A program made the position numbers and the translations under genes. The notes beneath the pieces were generated by a model. That model had not been told where the DNA came from and did no database searches. It was given only the letters and a program-made list of their open reading frames with translations. Below, piece after piece: positions 24,436-33,136 of a DNA stretch of 64,000 bases (position 1 is the first letter of the stretch; each line of letters starts with the position of its first letter). Origin of the DNA: Oscillibacter valericigenes (lineage in GTDB: Bacteria; Bacillota; Clostridia; Oscillospirales; Oscillospiraceae); the NCBI RefSeq assembly GCF_016902445.1, contig NZ_JACSNX010000006.1:40690-104689 (forward strand), read 5' to 3'.

Positions 24436-24936
24436 TTACGGGAGCGACGCGGCGATCCGCTCCAGCCCCCTTCCCAGGCCGTCAGATCCCGCGCAGCGGC
24501 TGGGGCGGGCGTTGACCGCGCGGTCCAGCAGGGGCTGGTCCGGCCGTTCCGTGTCCAGGCACAAGTCCAATGCCAGCACATCCTCCCAGGCCCGGTTGAG
24601 AAAGGCCACCTCCCGGCGCCCATGGGTGCGGGTGAGGGATGCCGGCCCCGCCAGCTGCAGATAGCCGCTGATCTGCTCCGCGCCGAATCCCACGGCGGTG
24701 AGGCTCTCTGTCAGCCCCATCCGGAACAGTCCGGGAAGGTCCGCCCACTGGAGGGGCGCCACATCATAGCGGACAAACGTGTACCGGCTGTGGCTGTGGA
24801 CCGCCAGCAGGCACCGGCGGCCCCGCAGGCTGATGACATGGAGGTCCCAGCAAAAGCGCCGGTCCGTCTCTGTGCCGTAGTCCGGCGGCTTGCGCCTCAG
24901 GAACCGCTGGAGGGGAAAGGTCAGTCCCAGCTCCAT
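24436..24936 (-). CDS. Hypothetical protein (plasmid-toxin/DUF6933-like)
   Basis: 166 aa. The pattern WDLHVISLRGRRCLLAVHSHSRYTF, GLTESLTAVGFGAEQISGYL and HGRREVAFLNRAWEDVLAL recalls a family of uncharacterised bacterial proteins that begin with a substrate-like beta sheet; I cannot name a function. ATG 24936 overlaps the upstream stop by one base (TGATG), so it is translated with the phosphoesterase. Confidence 0.65.
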   Translation of the reverse strand: MELGLTFPLQRFLRRKPPDYGTETDRRFCWDLHVISLRGRRCLLAVHSHSRYTFVRYDVAPLQWADLPGLFRMGLTESLTAVGFGAEQISGYLQLAGPASLTRTHGRREVAFLNRAWEDVLALDLCLDTERPDQPLLDRAVNARPSRCAGSDGLGRGLERIAASLP

Positions 24937-25394
24937 CACTTCACCTCATGGGGGATCGTGATCTTCTCCACCCGGAGCGTTCCGTCCTCCGCCTCAGCCA
25001 TCATCAGAGTGATCTCCTGGCGGAACCGGCGCGGGCCGCAGGAGCCGGGATTCAGCCAGAGGCGGCCGTCCCGCTCCTCTTCCGCATATTTGTGGGAGTG
25101 CCCGAACACCACCGCGTCAACTCCGGAGAGGTCCGCCGGGACCTCCTTCCGGTTGTGGACCACGCAGAAGGTCACGCCGCCCAGGGTGACGGTGAGATCG
25201 TGGGGAATGGTCTCCGCCCACTCCTTGTCGTTGTTGCCCCGGACCACATACAGCGGCGCATACTGCCGCAGCTGGTCCACGATGCTCTGCCGGTTGATGT
25301 CTCCGCCGTGGAGGATGGCGTCTGCGCTTTTCAGAAGCTCCGCCACCTCCGGCCGCAGCAGGCCGTGGGTGTCGGAGAGAATGGCCAGTCTCAC
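24936..25394 (-). CDS. YfcE-type metallophosphoesterase
   Basis: 152 aa, full family length. Metal-binding motifs in order: SDTHG, GGDI, RGNND, HNRKE and FGHSHKYAEEE. It hydrolyses phosphodiesters; the natural substrate of this group is uncertain. The start is GTG with GGGAGGGAGAACC before it. It is downstream of the deformylase-like gene by 13 nt, likely one operon. Confidence 0.92.
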   Translation of the reverse strand: MRLAILSDTHGLLRPEVAELLKSADAILHGGDINRQSIVDQLRQYAPLYVVRGNNDKEWAETIPHDLTVTLGGVTFCVVHNRKEVPADLSGVDAVVFGHSHKYAEEERDGRLWLNPGSCGPRRFRQEITLMMAEAEDGTLRVEKITIPHEVK

Positions 25395-25407
25395 GGTTCT
25401 CCCTCCC

Positions 25408-25818
25408 TCAGATCAGGATTCCCTCGCAGTGGTCGATCTCATGCTGGATGATCTGTGCGGTCCAGCCGGTAAAGGTCTTCTGCCGCTCCTGAAATTTTTC
25501 GTTCTGCCAGCGGACCTTGATGGACCTCCACCGTTTAGCCGGACGGACGCCGTCGAGGGACAGGCATCCCTCCTCCGCCTGATAGGGCCCGGACTTCCGG
25601 ATAATCTCCGGGTTGAACATGACCGTATAGGCACCCGCGTCCTCAAAGGCGATGATGCGCCTGTTCACACCGATCATGTTGGCGGCCATCCCCACGCAGC
25701 CGTCCCTGTGGTGTTCCAGCGTCTCCAGCAGGTCCGCCGCCGTTTGCAGATCCTCCGGTCCGGCGGTCTCCGCCCGCCTGGCCAGGAACGTCTCATCTCT
25801 GCAGATCTCTCGGATCAT
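25408..25818 (-). CDS. Peptide-deformylase-like protein with variant motif 1
   Basis: 136 aa. Motif 2 EGCLSLDG (metal-binding Cys) and motif 3 QHEIDHCEGILI (HExxH) are intact. Motif 1, normally GxGxAAxQ, reads VGMAANMIG, so the catalytic glutamine is Met. Such short variants occur in clostridia beside a normal deformylase. It may remove formyl groups poorly, have another substrate, or resist actinonin-type inhibitors. Start ATG 25818 is 7 nt after AGGAGG; an ATG directly before it is also possible. Confidence 0.85.
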   Translation of the reverse strand: MIREICRDETFLARRAETAGPEDLQTAADLLETLEHHRDGCVGMAANMIGVNRRIIAFEDAGAYTVMFNPEIIRKSGPYQAEEGCLSLDGVRPAKRWRSIKVRWQNEKFQERQKTFTGWTAQIIQHEIDHCEGILI

Positions 25819-25949
25819 CATCTGTCCTCCTCGTGCTGACGGATCGCTGCCGCGCCGGTGTCCGGCGCACCGGCCCGGATCCGGCTGCAGACTGCGGCAA
25901 AAGACGCTTGGTGCCGTTCTGACAGGCGCCTTCCGCCGCTTTTCTCTGT

Positions 25950-25978
25950 ATTATATCCGAATGTGCCGGCCAGAGCAA
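25950..25978 (-). promoter_or_regulatory. Promoter of the deformylase-like operon
   Basis: Minus strand TTGCTC (25973-25978), 17 nt, TATAAT (25950-25955). The 439-nt gap 25819-26257 holds this promoter and, further right, an extended -10 TGCTATACT (TATACT 26101-26106) that probably serves the rightward sigma operon. No gene is seen in it. Confidence 0.7.
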
Positions 25979-26257
25979 GACCGGAATACGGGTCTGTGTC
26001 CGTATCCGGTCACCGCGCGCACTGCCGCCGTCTCCCACCCTGCCCCGTTTGGCGCACCGCTTCTGTATCCGACATCTGTGAGATCGTCCCGGATCTGTGC
26101 TATACTTGCCACAAAAGCAAGCTGTGCGCCTCTGAAAAGGCTCCGGGAAAAAGCGGCAGGCCCACGGCCATCTTTCACAGCGGCTTTCTTTTTTATGGAT
26201 GGATTGAAACGGAATCTCCGGTACGAACGAATATACCTGATGAAAGGCGGTGAGGCG

Positions 26258-26794
26258 ATGGAGCAGGAACAAAAATGGATCAGAGCCATCCAGCGGCGAA
26301 ACTCCCGGGGTGCGGCGGAGCAGCTGATCCGATCCTACTATGACGAGATCTACCGCTTTGTCTGCCGCCAGACCGGAAGCAAGGAGGACGCCATGGACCT
26401 GACCCAGTCCATCTTCATCGCCGTCCTGCGGGCATTGCCCAGCTACCGGGCGGAACGGGCGTCCTTCCGCACCTGGCTCTACCGCATCGCCGCCAACAAG
26501 GTCATCGACGCCCGCCGGAAGGCCCGACCGGTCTCCCTCCCCATCGAGGAAATGGAGCTGCCGGCGGCGGAGGACTTTGCGGCCCGCGTCCATGACCAGG
26601 CCCTGCTGGAGGCCATCGAGGCCTATGTCTCCGGCCTGGACCCCGAGGAGCAGTCGGTGTTCCGTCTGCGGATCTACGGGGAAAAGACCTTCCCGGAGAT
26701 CGCCGCTGCCCTGGAGGAGCCGGAGGCGGCGGTGAAATCCCGCTACTACCGCCTGATGGGGCGGCTGCGAAAGGAGTTTGATGCAGATGTGTAA
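26258..26794 (+). CDS. RNA polymerase sigma factor, ECF type
   Basis: 178 aa. Region 2: EIYRFVCRQTGSKEDAMDLTQSIFIAVLRAL...FRTWLYRIAANKVIDARRK. Region 4: YVSGLDPEEQSVFRLRIYGEKTFPEIAAALEEPEAAVKSRYYRLMGRLRK. ATG 26258 has AAGGCGGTGAGGCG upstream. It overlaps a membrane-protein gene that takes the place of an anti-sigma gene, followed by ABC transporter genes, so it probably controls the export operon it heads. Confidence 0.92.
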   Translation: MEQEQKWIRAIQRRNSRGAAEQLIRSYYDEIYRFVCRQTGSKEDAMDLTQSIFIAVLRALPSYRAERASFRTWLYRIAANKVIDARRKARPVSLPIEEMELPAAEDFAARVHDQALLEAIEAYVSGLDPEEQSVFRLRIYGEKTFPEIAAALEEPEAAVKSRYYRLMGRLRKEFDADV

Positions 26795-27536
26795 TCAAAA
26801 AATTCCGATGCCGACAGAGGCGGAAAAGCAGCGGGCCATTGCCCGGATCCTGGACGTGAGCCTGTCCCCCCGGCCGAGCCTGGGGAGGGAGCTGCTGGAG
26901 ACCCTGCGGGCCGTGGGCGTCCCGGTGCTGTTCTTCGGCACCTGGGACTGCCTGGCCCTGTCCCTGCTGATCTGGGCCCTGTCCCTGCTGCCGGCTCTCG
27001 TTTTGGCCGGCTCCACCGGTTCTTTGGCACCGGCATTGTTCCTGTTCTCCCCCCTGCTGTATGCCGCCCTCTCCCTGCTGACCGGCTGGAAGGATTTGCA
27101 GACCGGCCTCTGGGAGTGGACTTGGACCTTCCGGGTCTCTGCCCGGATGGTGGCGGCCCTGCGGATGCTGGGTTTCGGTGGTGTGTCCGTGCTGCTGTGT
27201 GTCCCGGCCAATTGGGCACTGTGGCTGCTCACCGGACAAGAGAGATCTTTTGGTTGGATGCTGGCCCTGTCATTGGCCAGCCTGTTTCTGTACGGAGCCC
27301 TCTCCCTGCTGTGCCAGCGGCTGCGGGGGCCTGCCGGATGGCTGGCAGCGCCGGTCTGCTGGGTCCTGCTGGGCCTGGTGCCGCTGATCTGGCCCCGGGC
27401 TGCGGAGTGGCTGACGGCCGTTCCCACCGTGGTATTCTGTCTGCTGGCCGCCGCCGGGATCACAATGTACCTTTTGGAACTGCGCCGCTTCTGCCGGCGC
27501 CCGATGGAAGGAGGCGTCTCCTATGCTTTCCGTTGA
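26781..27536 (+). CDS. Polytopic membrane protein, possible anti-sigma factor
   Basis: 251 aa. A soluble N-terminus of about 45 residues (TEAEKQRAIARILDVSLSPRPSLGRELLETL) and six hydrophobic segments follow. It overlaps the sigma gene by 14 nt and the ABC ATPase gene by 14 nt. Position and architecture suggest a membrane-bound regulator of the sigma factor or an accessory part of the transporter. ATG 26781 follows AAAGGAGTTTG; ATG 26787 is an equal alternative. Confidence 0.75.
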   Translation: MQMCNQKIPMPTEAEKQRAIARILDVSLSPRPSLGRELLETLRAVGVPVLFFGTWDCLALSLLIWALSLLPALVLAGSTGSLAPALFLFSPLLYAALSLLTGWKDLQTGLWEWTWTFRVSARMVAALRMLGFGGVSVLLCVPANWALWLLTGQERSFGWMLALSLASLFLYGALSLLCQRLRGPAGWLAAPVCWVLLGLVPLIWPRAAEWLTAVPTVVFCLLAAAGITMYLLELRRFCRRPMEGGVSYAFR

Positions 27537-28374
27537 GCATGTGACAAAGAAGTACGGACAATTCACCGCTCTGGAGGATATCTCCCTGACCTTTACCCCC
27601 GGCGTCTATGGCCTGCTGGCCCCCAATGGGGCGGGCAAGACCACCCTCATCAAGATGCTCACTACGTTGCTGTTTCCCACCAGGGGACAGATCCTGTGGG
27701 AGGGGGAGGACATCCAGGCCCTGGGGGCGGAGTACCGGGGTCTGCTGGGGTATCTTCCCCAGCAGTTCGGGTACTATCCCAACTACACGCCCCGTCACTT
27801 CCTCCGCTATGCCGCCGCCCTCCAGTGCATCCCGAGGCGGGAGGCGGACGGCCGCATTGACCAGCTGCTGGAGACGGTGGGACTCCGGGACATAGCAGAC
27901 AAAAAGATGAAGAAGTTCTCCGGCGGGATGCTCCAGCGGGTGGGCATCGCCGTGGCCATGCTGAATGACCCGCAGCTGCTGATCCTGGACGAGCCTACCG
28001 CCGGGCTGGACCCCCGGGAGCGGGTGCGGTTCCGGAACCTGATCCACGCCCTCTCCGGGGAACGTATCGTCATCCTCTCCACCCACATCGTCTCGGACAT
28101 TGAGACCATCGCCGGGCAGATCATCATGTTCCGGGACCACCGCCTCTACTGCTGTGACAGCCCTGCCCACATCTGCGCCCAGTTCCAGGGCCAGGTGTTC
28201 CAGCTCCCCGCCGGGACATCATTGGCTCCGGGGCAGTTCCTGCTCAGCGAGGGGCAGGGGGCGGACGGCCCGGTGCTCCGGGTCCTCTGCGAGATGCCCC
28301 CTGTCAATGGGACACCGGTGACACCGGGGCTGGAGGACGCGTTTCTCGCCATCTACCGGGAGGGGCAGCCATGA
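27523..28374 (+). CDS. ABC transporter ATP-binding protein
   Basis: 283 aa. Walker A GLLAPNGAGKTTLIKML (about 30-46), Q-loop LPQQFGYYPN, signature FSGGMLQRVGIA, Walker B LLILDEPTAGLDP, and H-loop STHIVSD. The C-terminal ~70 residues are an extra domain common in ABC-2 exporters. It energises the two permeases encoded next. RBS GGAAGGAGGCGTCTCCT. Confidence 0.95.
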   Translation: MLSVEHVTKKYGQFTALEDISLTFTPGVYGLLAPNGAGKTTLIKMLTTLLFPTRGQILWEGEDIQALGAEYRGLLGYLPQQFGYYPNYTPRHFLRYAAALQCIPRREADGRIDQLLETVGLRDIADKKMKKFSGGMLQRVGIAVAMLNDPQLLILDEPTAGLDPRERVRFRNLIHALSGERIVILSTHIVSDIETIAGQIIMFRDHRLYCCDSPAHICAQFQGQVFQLPAGTSLAPGQFLLSEGQGADGPVLRVLCEMPPVNGTPVTPGLEDAFLAIYREGQP

Positions 28375-29516
28375 ATCTGGCGGTCTATGAGTGGCGGAAG
28401 CTTTTCCGCCTGCCGGCCTTGTGGGCCTTTCTGGCTCTGTGCCTGGCCTTCAACGCCCTGCTCATCGCCGGGCTCTCCCCCTATGACCGGGCGTTCTTCA
28501 ACGAGACGTCCGCCGCGGCGGAGGCCCTGGGCCAGCGGGTGGATGAAGATTTTCTGGCCGGTCTGGACGATATGCCCGCCACGGAGAACCGGGACCTGCT
28601 GCTCCAGTCCGTCACCGGGATGGAGGACATCTTTGAGACGTATGACACCGGGGAACTTGCGGATTTCTACGCCGGTGTGGTGGAAAAATCCCCCACGGCG
28701 GTAAAGTGGATGACCTGGAAATACGGTCTGCTGGCGGAGCGGGTGGAACATCTGGCCCAAACCGACGCGGCGATGGATTTGTATGCCGGTCCCGCTACCT
28801 ATGGAAGCCACCAATTCTTGTTTGGCTCCCTGTTTCGGGCCGTCCTGTGCGAGAGCGCCATCCTGGCCATGCTGGGGACGCTGTACCTACTGGGCTACGA
28901 GGGGATGCACCGCACGGAGGGCCTGGCCTGCTCCTCCCGGACAGGGCGGCGCCTGCGGCGGCTCAAGGTGCTGGCGGCTCTCCCGGCGTCGGCGGCGCTG
29001 TACGGCCTGCTGGCGGTCTGCACCCTGGTGCCCTATTTCCTGCTGTACGACTACGGCGGTATCTGGGATGCCAGCGTGTCCAGCCAGTTCAACTATTTCT
29101 CCGATATGCTGGTGGTGCGCCCCTTCCTCACCTGGGGGGACTTCACCGTGGCCCAGTACCTGGCCGCCGTTTTGGCTCTGGGGGCGGTGCTGACGGCGGT
29201 GTTCTCCCTGCTGGCGTCGGTGTGCGGAACGCTGGTGCGGAATCCCTATCTGGCCGCGCTGGTGCTGGGGATCCTGTGCTTCGGCGGGATGGGGCTGGTC
29301 TCCGCCTTCGGGGAGCTGGGCTGGTGGGCGGCGTATCTCGTGGCCTGCTTCCAGCCGGTGATGATCTGGCTCTCCTGCAGCGCCTGGTTCACGGAGCTGG
29401 GGCTCAACGCCGTCCTCCCCTGGCAGGAGACCATCGCGGCAGGACTCAACCTGCTGCTCTGGGGCGGCGGAGCCCTGCTGGCCATCCGTCGATTTGACAG
29501 AAAGGATGTGTCCTGA
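28371..29516 (+). CDS. ABC-2 type permease subunit
   Basis: 381 aa, about six membrane segments: one at the N-terminus (LPALWAFLALCLAFNALLIAG), then a ~120-residue extracytoplasmic domain, then five clustered in the C-terminal half (AILAMLGTLYLLGYEG onward). Start overlaps the ATPase stop by 4 nt. It forms a heteromeric channel with the following gene. Substrate unknown; peptides or antimicrobials are typical for such operons. Confidence 0.82.
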   Translation: MNLAVYEWRKLFRLPALWAFLALCLAFNALLIAGLSPYDRAFFNETSAAAEALGQRVDEDFLAGLDDMPATENRDLLLQSVTGMEDIFETYDTGELADFYAGVVEKSPTAVKWMTWKYGLLAERVEHLAQTDAAMDLYAGPATYGSHQFLFGSLFRAVLCESAILAMLGTLYLLGYEGMHRTEGLACSSRTGRRLRRLKVLAALPASAALYGLLAVCTLVPYFLLYDYGGIWDASVSSQFNYFSDMLVVRPFLTWGDFTVAQYLAAVLALGAVLTAVFSLLASVCGTLVRNPYLAALVLGILCFGGMGLVSAFGELGWWAAYLVACFQPVMIWLSCSAWFTELGLNAVLPWQETIAAGLNLLLWGGGALLAIRRFDRKDVS

Positions 29517-30724
29517 TGGAACTTTGGAAATGGGAGCTGCGGAAGATCTGGCGGCCCGGCATCCTGGCGGCCATTCTCCTGCTGGGGGCGGTGTACTACT
29601 GGATGTTCCCCCAGTTCTACATCGAATATTTCTGCAACGGGCCCAGTGGGGAAGCCCAGTTCGATCTGGCCTCCGACTGGGTGGCGCGGTACGGTCCCAC
29701 CCTGGAACCGGAGGAGCGGGCGCAGCTGGACGGACAGCTGGCGGAGGAGATTGGCTCCTTTGACCAACAGATTTCCTCTATCCCGGAGGCCTCGGCGGCA
29801 GGACTGACGGACTATGAATCTTTTCTCTCCTTTCGGGAGGAGTACCTGAATGGCGTGCTCAATGCTGACGGCCAAGCGGATATGGACACGGAATATCTGC
29901 TGAACCGGGTGTACGGCGGCACCAGCTGGTATACGATAGCCGTACTGGAGCAGGCCATGGAGGCCTATGACACCCAGGCGGAGCGCCGCGCTCAGGCCGT
30001 CTCCAACCGGCGGGAAGCGGGCCAGCCGGAGGCCATGGTCCGGCGGGAGGCGGAACTGGCAAGCGCAGAGATGGCCCACTCCCTGCTGCCGTCCTCCGTG
30101 AAACACTCCACCCAGGAGTACGGCAAGGATCTGGCGGTGTGGTGCGTCCTCAGCATCGTGCTCCTGCTCTCCCCCACCCTGGTGCGGGACCGGCTGCGGA
30201 ACACCCGGCCCCTGCAGTGGGCCTCCCGCCGGGGACGGGCCATTTTGAGCACGCAGATGGGAACTGCCCTGCTCTCCGCGCTGGTGCTGACAGCGGTGAA
30301 TGTGTCAGTCTACGCCGTCCCCCTCCTGGCTCAGGGGCCCCTGCGGTTTGCCGCCTGCGGGCTGGACGGCATCTGGGAGTGGGGCACCCCCTGGTTCGAC
30401 TGGATCTACGGCACCTATCTGCTGGTGCTGGTCGGGCTGCTCCTGGCCCTGTCCCTGGGGGCCGCCGGGCTGACGGTGTTTCTCTCCCAGTACAGCGGCA
30501 GCTACATCGCCATGCTGCTGAAGGCCGTTCCCCTGTTCGTGGCGGTGGGTGCGGTGCTGGGCACCTGGCTGCTGGATATGCCCTTCAGATTCCGCAACCT
30601 GGGCAACGGCGCCGTCTGGCTGCCCCGGGGCATCGAGGCCGCTGCGGCGGCCGCCCTGCTGGTGCTGGGGCTGAGTCTGTGTATTCTTTCCTGCCGGCAG
30701 CAAAAAAGGCGGGAGCTGCTCTGA
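29516..30724 (+). CDS. ABC-2 type permease subunit
   Basis: 402 aa with the same layout as its neighbour: N-terminal membrane helix (ILAAILLLGAVYYWMFPQF), a long extracytoplasmic domain (about 60-205), then about six helices. TGATG overlap with the preceding gene. It is the last gene of the sigma/ABC operon and is followed by a bidirectional terminator. Confidence 0.82.
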   Translation: MELWKWELRKIWRPGILAAILLLGAVYYWMFPQFYIEYFCNGPSGEAQFDLASDWVARYGPTLEPEERAQLDGQLAEEIGSFDQQISSIPEASAAGLTDYESFLSFREEYLNGVLNADGQADMDTEYLLNRVYGGTSWYTIAVLEQAMEAYDTQAERRAQAVSNRREAGQPEAMVRREAELASAEMAHSLLPSSVKHSTQEYGKDLAVWCVLSIVLLLSPTLVRDRLRNTRPLQWASRRGRAILSTQMGTALLSALVLTAVNVSVYAVPLLAQGPLRFAACGLDGIWEWGTPWFDWIYGTYLLVLVGLLLALSLGAAGLTVFLSQYSGSYIAMLLKAVPLFVAVGAVLGTWLLDMPFRFRNLGNGAVWLPRGIEAAAAAALLVLGLSLCILSCRQQKRRELL

Positions 30725-30814
30725 AGGCTGGGGCGGCTGAAATGTCCCGTCGAAGCCAGCAAGCAAATTTACTTTACATTTGCTTCATTTCAATTATTTT
30801 TCATTTTCAAAACA

Positions 30815-30852
30815 AAAAGGCACCTCCGGATCCATTCTCCAGAGGTGCCTTT
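30815..30852. terminator. Bidirectional terminator between convergent operons
   Basis: AAAGGCACCTC/GAGGTGCCTTT, 11-bp perfect stem flanked by A-run and T-run. It serves the rightward ABC operon and the leftward VOC gene. Confidence 0.85.
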
Positions 30853-30874
30853 GTTCCGCTCGTTCAGGCGCGCG

Positions 30875-31198
30875 TCAGGCCTCCTGATACAGCTCCAGAA
30901 TGGCCCCGTCCTTCCAGACGAAGGCCAGCCGGTCGCCCTTGTCGTTGGCGGCCATGGGGCCGCAGATGACCGAGTCGGCGTCGGCGATGTAGTGCTCCAG
31001 ATCGTCCACCTTGTAGGCCACGTGGGGGTTGCGGTGGATCTCCTCCGGGAAGGGGGTGCCCTCCTCGAATTTCAGGTACTCGATCTTGTAGTCGTAGTCG
31101 TCCACATTGCTGACCCAGAACTTGGCCCCCTCATTGTAGACCATGCCGGGCTTCTTGTTGGTGATGGGGATGCCGATGTGCATATAAGTGGCGGACAT
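30875..31198 (-). CDS. Small VOC/cupin-like protein of the aldolase operon
   Basis: 107 aa: MHIGIPITNKKPGMVYNEGAKFWVSNVDDYDYKIEYLKFE...NPHVAYKVDDLEHYIADADSVICGP...RLAFVWKDGAILELYQ. The beta-alpha-beta pattern with H7, H60 and E104-like positions fits the glyoxalase/VOC superfamily. It is 12 nt after the LsrF-like aldolase gene, so it probably acts on a small sugar-phosphate or keto intermediate of the same pathway, for example as an epimerase. Confidence 0.72.
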   Translation of the reverse strand: MSATYMHIGIPITNKKPGMVYNEGAKFWVSNVDDYDYKIEYLKFEEGTPFPEEIHRNPHVAYKVDDLEHYIADADSVICGPMAANDKGDRLAFVWKDGAILELYQEA

Positions 31199-31210
31199 AG
31201 CGATTCCTCC

Positions 31211-32095
31211 TTATTTGGCGTTCTTGACTTCCTGGTAGACCTCATAGGCCTGCTGGGCGGTGTAGCCCTCGTGGACCACCTTGCCGATGGCCTGGGCCAT
31301 GCCGGCGGGGCAGTCGGACTGGAAGATGTTCCGGCCCATGTCCACGCCGTGGGCGCCCTGGTCGATGGCCTTGTAGGCCATCTCCAGCGCCTCCAGCTCG
31401 GGCAGCTTTTTGCCCCCGGCGATGACGATGGGCACCGGACAGGCGGCGGCCACCCGCTCAAAGCCGTCGCAGAAGTAGCTCTTGACGATGTTGGCCCCGT
31501 TCTCGGCCAGCACCCGGGTGGCCAGCAGGAAGAACTTCTCCGTGCGCTCCATCTCCTTGCCCACGGCCACCACGCCCAGGGTGGGGATGCCGTACCGGGC
31601 GCCGGCGTCGGCGGTGCGGCACAGCAGCTCCAGGGAACGGCTCTCGCCGGAGGCGCCAATGAAGGTCTGCACCGTCATGCAGTCGGCATCCATGCGGATG
31701 GCGTTCTCAATGTCGCAGGCGATGCCGCCGCCGTTGGACATGTCGTCGTAGAGGACGGTGGAGTCGTAGGTCACCCGGACGCAGCGGGCCACCCGCTGGG
31801 CGGGAGAGATGCAGGAGCGGATGACCCCCTTGGTGCCCATCAGCACATCCACATAGGGGATGAGGGGCGGGATCACCAGGTCAATGCGCTCCAAACCGGC
31901 GGTGGGGCCCATGATGTAGCCGTGGTCAAAGGCCAGCATCACCGCATTGCCCGACTTGGGGTTGAACATGCGGGCCAGGCGGCTCTTCATGCCAAAGTCA
32001 CAGTTGGCCGCACCCCGGACATAGAAGCCCTCCTGGGCCACGGGCACGTCCAGATGGTAGTCGTGGGCGGCCTTGTTTCCGATATTGTCTGCCAT
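31211..32095 (-). CDS. LsrF-like class I aldolase (DeoC/FbaB family)
   Basis: 294 aa. LAFDHGYIMGPTAGLERID is typical of the LsrF/FbaB group. The Schiff-base Lys is in ANIVKSYFCDGF, and phosphate binding is by IAGGKK and GAHGVDMGRNIFQ. It would cleave or transfer a C3 unit from a phosphorylated keto-sugar, giving DHAP or a related product. It is 3 nt after dhaK. No LsrK or AI-2 transporter is present, so AI-2 degradation is not implied. Confidence 0.88.
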   Translation of the reverse strand: MADNIGNKAAHDYHLDVPVAQEGFYVRGAANCDFGMKSRLARMFNPKSGNAVMLAFDHGYIMGPTAGLERIDLVIPPLIPYVDVLMGTKGVIRSCISPAQRVARCVRVTYDSTVLYDDMSNGGGIACDIENAIRMDADCMTVQTFIGASGESRSLELLCRTADAGARYGIPTLGVVAVGKEMERTEKFFLLATRVLAENGANIVKSYFCDGFERVAAACPVPIVIAGGKKLPELEALEMAYKAIDQGAHGVDMGRNIFQSDCPAGMAQAIGKVVHEGYTAQQAYEVYQEVKNAK

Positions 32096-32098
32096 GGC

Positions 32099-33097
32099 TT
32101 ACTCCTTGCTGTACGCGGGGGTGTGGCAGGGGGTGTTCCAAAGGCGGATGAACTCCTCGTCCCACTTGGCGATATTCATCTGGAAGCCGCCGGCCTCCTG
32201 CACGGTGAGGATCTCGCCTACCATGCTGGCCACCACCTCAATGTCCCGGGCCTTCAGGAACTCCACCGTGTCCTTGAACAGCACCAGCATCTCCATGGTG
32301 GTGGTGGCGCCGCAGCCGTTGATCATCACAAAAGTCTTGTCCCCGGCCTTCAGGTCCAGGGCCTTGCACAGGGCCCCGGCCACGTGCTCCACGGTGTCCT
32401 TGGAGGACATCATGGGCACCCGGACGCCGCCGCCCTCGCCGTGCTGGCCGGCGCCGATCTCCATCAGGTCGGTCTCCTCCAGGTCGCCGAAGGACATGCC
32501 GTTCTGGGGGTGGGTGGCGTCGGTGGACTTGACGGTGAGGGAGGCCATGCTGTCCGCGTAGCGCTGGGCGATCTCCGCCACCTCGTCTAGGCTCTTGCCC
32601 TCCCGGGCGGCCGCCGCGGCGATGTGGTACAGGGCCACCGCGCCGGCCAGGCCCCGCTTGTTGTCCTCGCCGTTGGGGTCGTACTGGATCTCCTCGCCGG
32701 TGACCACCTGGCGTACGTTGAGGCCCGCCTTCTTGGCCAGCTTCATGGCCTGCTTGCCCGCCAGCTGGTCGCCGGCGTAGTTCAGGGTGAGCAGCAGCAC
32801 GCCGTGGCCCTTGTCCGCCAGCTTCATGGCGTCAAAGACCAGCTGTCCGTTGGGGGCGGCGAAGATGTCGCCCACCGCCTGGACGTCCAGCATGCCCTTG
32901 CCCACAAAGCCCGCCTGGGCGGGCTCGTGGCCGGAGCCGCCGTAGGTGACGATGGTCACCCGGTCCGCGCCGGCCAGGTCGTGGCTGACAACCAGATGGC
33001 CGTCCACGTCCAAAATGTCGGGGTAGGCCAGGCCCAGACCCACCAGCTCCTCGTCGGTGATGGTCTCAGGGGCGTTGATGAACTTCTTCATTTTCAT
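32099..33097 (-). CDS. dhaK: Dihydroxyacetone kinase subunit DhaK
   Basis: 332 aa from ATG 33097 (GGGAGG upstream). YGGSGHEPAQAGFVGKGMLD is the DHA-binding glycine-rich start, and GAGQHGEGGGVRVP contains the His that binds the substrate carbonyl covalently. It phosphorylates dihydroxyacetone or a homologous ketose such as erythrulose together with DhaL. No DhaM is seen, so ATP is the likely donor. Confidence 0.92.
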   Translation of the reverse strand: MKMKKFINAPETITDEELVGLGLAYPDILDVDGHLVVSHDLAGADRVTIVTYGGSGHEPAQAGFVGKGMLDVQAVGDIFAAPNGQLVFDAMKLADKGHGVLLLTLNYAGDQLAGKQAMKLAKKAGLNVRQVVTGEEIQYDPNGEDNKRGLAGAVALYHIAAAAAREGKSLDEVAEIAQRYADSMASLTVKSTDATHPQNGMSFGDLEETDLMEIGAGQHGEGGGVRVPMMSSKDTVEHVAGALCKALDLKAGDKTFVMINGCGATTTMEMLVLFKDTVEFLKARDIEVVASMVGEILTVQEAGGFQMNIAKWDEEFIRLWNTPCHTPAYSKE

Positions 33098-33136
33098 TGC
33101 GGAAATCCTCCCATTCAAAAATAGATCACGCTGCAA

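Noticed and set aside
24281..24664. 127-codon plus-strand frame after trxB
   Set aside because: It crosses the trxB terminator and runs antisense to the hypothetical gene; no domain features.
30845..32590. 581-codon plus-strand frame rich in His, Gly and Val
   Set aside because: Antisense shadow of the aldolase and dhaK genes.
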